A stretch of DNA of 8,876 bases from assembly GCA_002482405.1 (NCBI GenBank), contig DLFX01000018.1:4690-13565 (forward strand). Reading direction: 5' to 3'. Shown piece by piece: positions 6,925-8,876 of this stretch; within the stretch, counting starts at the first letter, position 1, and every line of letters begins with the position of its first letter. The translations under genes were made by a program, and so were the position numbers. This stretch comes from Firmicutes bacterium UBA7709 (GTDB lineage: Bacteria; Bacillota_A; Clostridia; Peptostreptococcales; Anaerovoracaceae). Below the pieces are notes generated by a model that saw only the letters and a program-made list of their open reading frames with translations, was not told the DNA's origin and made no database searches.

Positions 6925-6942
6925 TTGAAAAACTAATTTCCA
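6925..6942 (+). repeat. Subterminal 18-bp motif, right internal copy 2
   Basis: TTGAAAAACTAATTTCCA matches the left tip motif at 15 of 18 positions and starts 27 bp after copy 1 in the same orientation. Confidence 0.6.
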
Positions 6943-6960
6943 TACCGAATCCTGCAGGGG

Positions 6961-6982
6961 TGGAGTTTACTTTTTCAATTAA
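6961..6982 (-). repeat. IS30 element right terminal inverted repeat
   Basis: Read on the minus strand it begins TTAATTGAAAAAGTA and ends CTCCA, matching the left end at 19 of 22 positions. It contains motif copy R3 (6961-6978). Confidence 0.85.
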
Positions 6983-6983
6983 G

Positions 6984-6997
6984 GGATTTCACTCTAT
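6984..6997. repeat. Target-site duplication of the IS30 element, right copy
   Basis: GGATTTCACTCTAT is identical to 5276-5289. Joining the two flanks at one copy restores a 149-bp intergenic region between the divergent DMT transporter and DeoR-type regulator genes. Confidence 0.85.
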
Positions 6998-7021
6998 CTT
7001 CCTGTATTTCCCTAATAGACC

Positions 7022-7050
7022 TTGATATTTTTAATTTACTTTGATATAAT
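7022..7050 (+). promoter_or_regulatory. Promoter of the DeoR-type regulator gene
   Basis: TTGATA (7022-7027) and a perfect TATAAT (7045-7050) are separated by exactly 17 bp, close to the sigma-A consensus. Transcription would begin near 7057, about 44 nt before the ATG. Confidence 0.8.
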
Positions 7051-7088
7051 TTAACAAATATATGAAATGATTTGTTAATTTTAACAAA
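7051..7088 (+). promoter_or_regulatory. Operator-like inverted repeat over the transcription start
   Basis: TTAACAAAT (7051-7059) and ATTTGTTAA (7070-7078) are perfect inverted 9-bp arms 10 nt apart. A third half-site, TTAACAAA, follows at 7081-7088. The cluster begins directly after the -10 box and covers the expected transcription start, a position suited to autorepression. It could once also have controlled the divergent transporter. Confidence 0.6.
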
Positions 7089-7100
7089 GGTTGGTAAAAA

Positions 7101-7874
7101 ATGATTCGTGCCGAACGTATTGAAAAGATCAAAAATCTTGCAAAAAGGCAAGATATTATCACATGGGAAGAGCTTCAGCGCTGCCTGAACGTGTCAAAAG
7201 CGACCGTACAGCGCGACGCTGATATTCTGTGCAACGCCAACGTTCTGAGAAAAACCCGGGGCGGCGTCATTTTCGTTCAGGAGCCTAATTCCCGCGAGCT
7301 TTCAAACGCAGCCAGAGAGATCACCAACAAAGAGGCAAAGCGGCAGATCGCCGCGGCAGCGTTGGAATTCGTACACAAGGATTCCTTTGTCATGATGGAT
7401 TCCGGTTCAACGGTCCTGGAGCTTGTGCGCCAGATCCCGTCCGACACCCCATTGACCGCCATCACCTACTCCCTTGACACCGCCGTTGCTCTGGACAGCA
7501 AACCAAATATCGAGATATTTTTCACCGGCGGAAAGCTTCGCAAGGACTTCAGGGCCTGCCACGGCTACTTCGCGGAAAATATGCTCAGTCAGTTTCATGC
7601 CAGCGTCTGCTTTCTGGGCGCTGACGCGGTAAGCCTTGCTAACGGCATGAGCGAGCACAACATGTACGATGTGCGGCTCAAACAGATAATGATTGAAAAC
7701 TCCTCCAAGGTCATCCTTCTTGCCGACCACTCAAAGTTCACCAGCAGCGCTTTCATACATGTGGCCCCTCTGGATCAGGTGGACGTGCTCATAACCGACG
7801 CGCATTTGGATGAGGCCACCCTGCAGGAAATGGGTAAATGCAAGATCAAAGTCATCGAGGTTTCGGAAAACTGA
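7101..7874 (+). CDS. DeoR/GlpR-family transcriptional regulator
   Basis: This 257-residue cytosolic regulator has the DeoR family's two-part layout. The N-terminal winged helix (about 1-57) has its helix-turn-helix at 21-40, where VSKATVQRDADIL replaces the common VS..TIRRDL. The ligand domain (about 75-232) resembles ribose-5-phosphate isomerase. It contains DSGSTVLEL (100-108), TGGKLR (142-147), LGADAVSLANGMSEHN (172-187) and KVILLADHSKF (203-213), the last with the conserved K and D. Family members usually repress sugar or nucleoside genes and respond to a phosphorylated sugar; the effector here is unknown. A weak AAAGG site lies 10 nt before the ATG. Its likely target is the divergent EamA/DMT gene, now cut off by the IS. 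Confidence 0.92.
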   Translation: MIRAERIEKIKNLAKRQDIITWEELQRCLNVSKATVQRDADILCNANVLRKTRGGVIFVQEPNSRELSNAAREITNKEAKRQIAAAALEFVHKDSFVMMDSGSTVLELVRQIPSDTPLTAITYSLDTAVALDSKPNIEIFFTGGKLRKDFRACHGYFAENMLSQFHASVCFLGADAVSLANGMSEHNMYDVRLKQIMIENSSKVILLADHSKFTSSAFIHVAPLDQVDVLITDAHLDEATLQEMGKCKIKVIEVSEN

Positions 7875-7911
7875 GCGTCAACCCGCAATACGCTCAAGAT
7901 TCATTAATTAT

Positions 7912-7952
7912 AATTATCCGCATCTAATTAAAAGATGCGGATAATTGCATCT
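7912..7952. other. Perfect 14-bp stem hairpin with an alternative pairing
   Basis: AATTATCCGCATCT (7912-7925) and AGATGCGGATAATT (7933-7946) are perfect arms around a 7-nt loop, starting 38 nt after the regulator stop. A second GCATCT at 7947-7952 can also pair with AGATGC (7933-7938), so two hairpins compete. No T-run follows on either strand, so this is not a standard terminator. It may be an mRNA 3'-end stabiliser or a protein site. Confidence 0.6.
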
Positions 7953-7999
7953 TAAGGGCTGCGTAATAGCAAAATCGGGAAGATACAAGAAGCAATGGC

Positions 8000-8056
8000 A
8001 AAAAAAGACGCCTTGGTGTCAGAACCGAGGTCCAGATCCCAAGACGTCTTCGCATT
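8000..8056. terminator. Bidirectional Rho-independent terminator between converging genes
   Basis: AAGACGCCTTGG (8005-8016) and CCAAGACGTCTT (8039-8050) pair at 11 of 12 positions around a 22-nt loop. Toward the left (minus strand) the stem is followed by a T-run (the complement of A8000-8006), terminating the binding-protein gene. Toward the right T8055-8060 follows after a 4-nt gap, which could stop transcripts of the regulator gene. Confidence 0.8.
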
Positions 8057-8058
8057 TT

Positions 8059-8876
8059 TTACATACCCTTGGTTTCATCAGCCTGGACAGCTTCTCCAGT
8101 GCCATTGCTGAGCGGCTGCGCATTGAGCGCCGTCGTCATCATTTCCATCTGAGTATCGTGATCCATAGTCGCAATAACGGCGTCGATCTTCTCCTTCAGT
8201 TCCGTGTTGCCCTTTGCGATAGGAATACCGGCGCAGAGAGCGGAGAGCTCGACATCGAAGCCTTTGCCTTCGTCAAAGGTGACCCAAGTCAGATCCGGGT
8301 TGGACATGCATGCGGACTGCGCCTCCGAGAGGCCGGTGATGATGCCGTCAACCTTGCGGGAGTTAACAGCGACGAACAGCTCGGGAAGACCGCTGAGGCA
8401 GGGTTCGGCCTTAACATTGGGGATCTGCTGAACCAGCGGCTCCCAGATCGTCGCGATCTGAGTAGTGATCTTAGCGCCGTCAAAGTCCTTGATAGAGGTG
8501 GCGTCTACATAGGGGCTGTCCTTGCGGACGACCATGACGCAGCCGTTGTTCCAGTAGTAGTCAGAGAAATCAACAGACTTGAGTCTTTCCTCAGTAACGC
8601 CGAGGGTAGAGATGCAGCAGTCGAGCTTGCCGGAGACAACGCCGGGAATCAGGCCATCCCAGTCAGTCTTGATGATCTTGAGCTTCCATCCGTAGGTGTC
8701 GCAGATCTTGCGGGCGACCTGTACGTCATAACCGCAGACGTACTGGCTCGTGCCGTCAATGGGCCATGCGCCATTGGAATCATCATCCTGGGTCCAGCCG
8801 AAAGGAGCTGCGCTGCAGTTCATGCCGACGCGGAGCACATAGCCTTCGCCATAAACTTCTTCGCCCTTAGCCGGGG
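8059..8876 (-). CDS. Amino-acid ABC transporter substrate-binding protein, family 3 (partial, N-terminus beyond right edge)
   Basis: This is the extracellular solute receptor of a polar amino-acid importer. 271 residues are visible. The frame stays open to the window edge (PAKGEEVYGEGYVLRVGMNC), so the GTG at 8838 is internal and the lipoprotein signal is missing. LRVGMNCSAAPFGW starts the mature fold. GYDVQVARKICDTYGWKLKI follows an insert rich in D, N and G. LGVTEERLKSVDFSDYY is the hallmark segment of SBP_bac_3 proteins, and its Arg normally grips the ligand carboxylate. IATIWEPL is the hinge region and GIPIAKGN a late conserved turn. The specific amino acid cannot be told. Lysine is almost always AAG, and GGC and ATC dominate, unlike the AAA-rich TerC-like gene, which suggests high expression. 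The gene ends 3 nt before the terminator T-run. Confidence 0.93.
   Translation of the reverse strand, partial: PAKGEEVYGEGYVLRVGMNCSAAPFGWTQDDDSNGAWPIDGTSQYVCGYDVQVARKICDTYGWKLKIIKTDWDGLIPGVVSGKLDCCISTLGVTEERLKSVDFSDYYWNNGCVMVVRKDSPYVDATSIKDFDGAKITTQIATIWEPLVQQIPNVKAEPCLSGLPELFVAVNSRKVDGIITGLSEAQSACMSNPDLTWVTFDEGKGFDVELSALCAGIPIAKGNTELKEKIDAVIATMDHDTQMEMMTTALNAQPLSNGTGEAVQADETKGM

Larger units (their letters stand above)
5290..6983 (-). mobile_element. Complete IS30-family insertion sequence (about 1.69 kb)
   Basis: The element is bounded by 14-bp direct repeats and carries imperfect terminal inverted repeats. Bases 5292-5313 and the reverse complement of 6961-6982 match at 19 of 22 positions. 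One intact transposase gene occupies the minus strand. The ends are uncertain by a few bases because the inverted repeats begin 1 nt out of register relative to the duplication. The non-coding left part (5290-5559, 270 bp) is long for an IS. It holds two copies of an 18-bp motif, a 9-bp inverted pair (TGAATTCCA at 5305-5313, TGGAATTCA at 5334-5342) and half of a 13-bp inverted repeat. The right non-coding part (6856-6983) holds three copies of the motif. The intact gene, matching ends and clean duplication suggest a recent, possibly still active insertion. Confidence 0.92.

Noticed and set aside
8836..8838. GTG as the start of the amino-acid-binding protein
   Set aside because: The frame continues upstream to the window edge with a normal linker-like sequence, there is no ribosome site, and a secreted protein needs a signal sequence that would lie outside.
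1..8876. tRNA, rRNA or CRISPR features
   Set aside because: No cloverleaf with a TTCRA arm, no rRNA-like segment and no regularly spaced long repeats were seen on either strand.

Overview
The window looks like chromosomal DNA from a Gram-positive anaerobe of the Bacillota, most likely Clostridia. The main clues are a Bacillus/Clostridium-type PhoP box made of TTAACA units spaced 11 bp apart, purine-rich Shine-Dalgarno sites (GGAGG, AGGAGGT), a Cys-rich IS30-family transposase and an extracellular amino-acid-binding protein. Base composition is mixed: the pst and binding-protein genes are GC-richer, while the TerC-like gene and the intergenic regions are AT-rich. No species can be named from the sequence alone.

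Layout. (1) 1-2099, minus strand: pstC-pstA-pstB, the membrane and ATPase parts of the high-affinity phosphate ABC importer. The genes overlap by 1 and 11 nt, and pstB runs off the left edge. A four-unit PhoP box with a matching -10 lies at 2147-2200, directly before pstC; pstS is not next to it. (2) 2253-2668, plus strand: a short, separately promoted VOC/glyoxalase-fold protein that lacks part of the usual metal site. (3) 2699-4117, minus strand: a 472-residue membrane protein with a TerC-like N-terminal half and a C-terminal half resembling an ABC-2 permease. It is preceded by a perfect 12-bp-arm dyad lying on its promoter and probably starts at TTG. (4) 4272-5243, minus strand: an EamA/DMT exporter. 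(5) 5290-6983: a complete IS30-family insertion sequence with an intact transposase, imperfect terminal inverted repeats, a 14-bp target duplication and five copies of an 18-bp motif near its ends. (6) 7022-7874, plus strand: a DeoR/GlpR-type regulator with a near-consensus promoter and an operator-like inverted repeat. (7) 7912-8050: hairpins, including a two-way terminator between converging genes. (8) 8059-8876, minus strand: the C-terminal part of a family-3 amino-acid ABC transporter binding protein.

How the parts fit. The pst genes form one operon that PhoP should switch on under phosphate limitation. Removing the IS and one copy of its target duplication leaves a 149-bp divergent intergenic region between the DeoR-type regulator and the EamA/DMT transporter, so these were probably a regulator-transporter pair. 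The IS now sits 47 bp from the transporter start codon and separates it from the regulator's promoter and operator. The TerC/ABC-2-like fusion and its operator are the least familiar part of the window.
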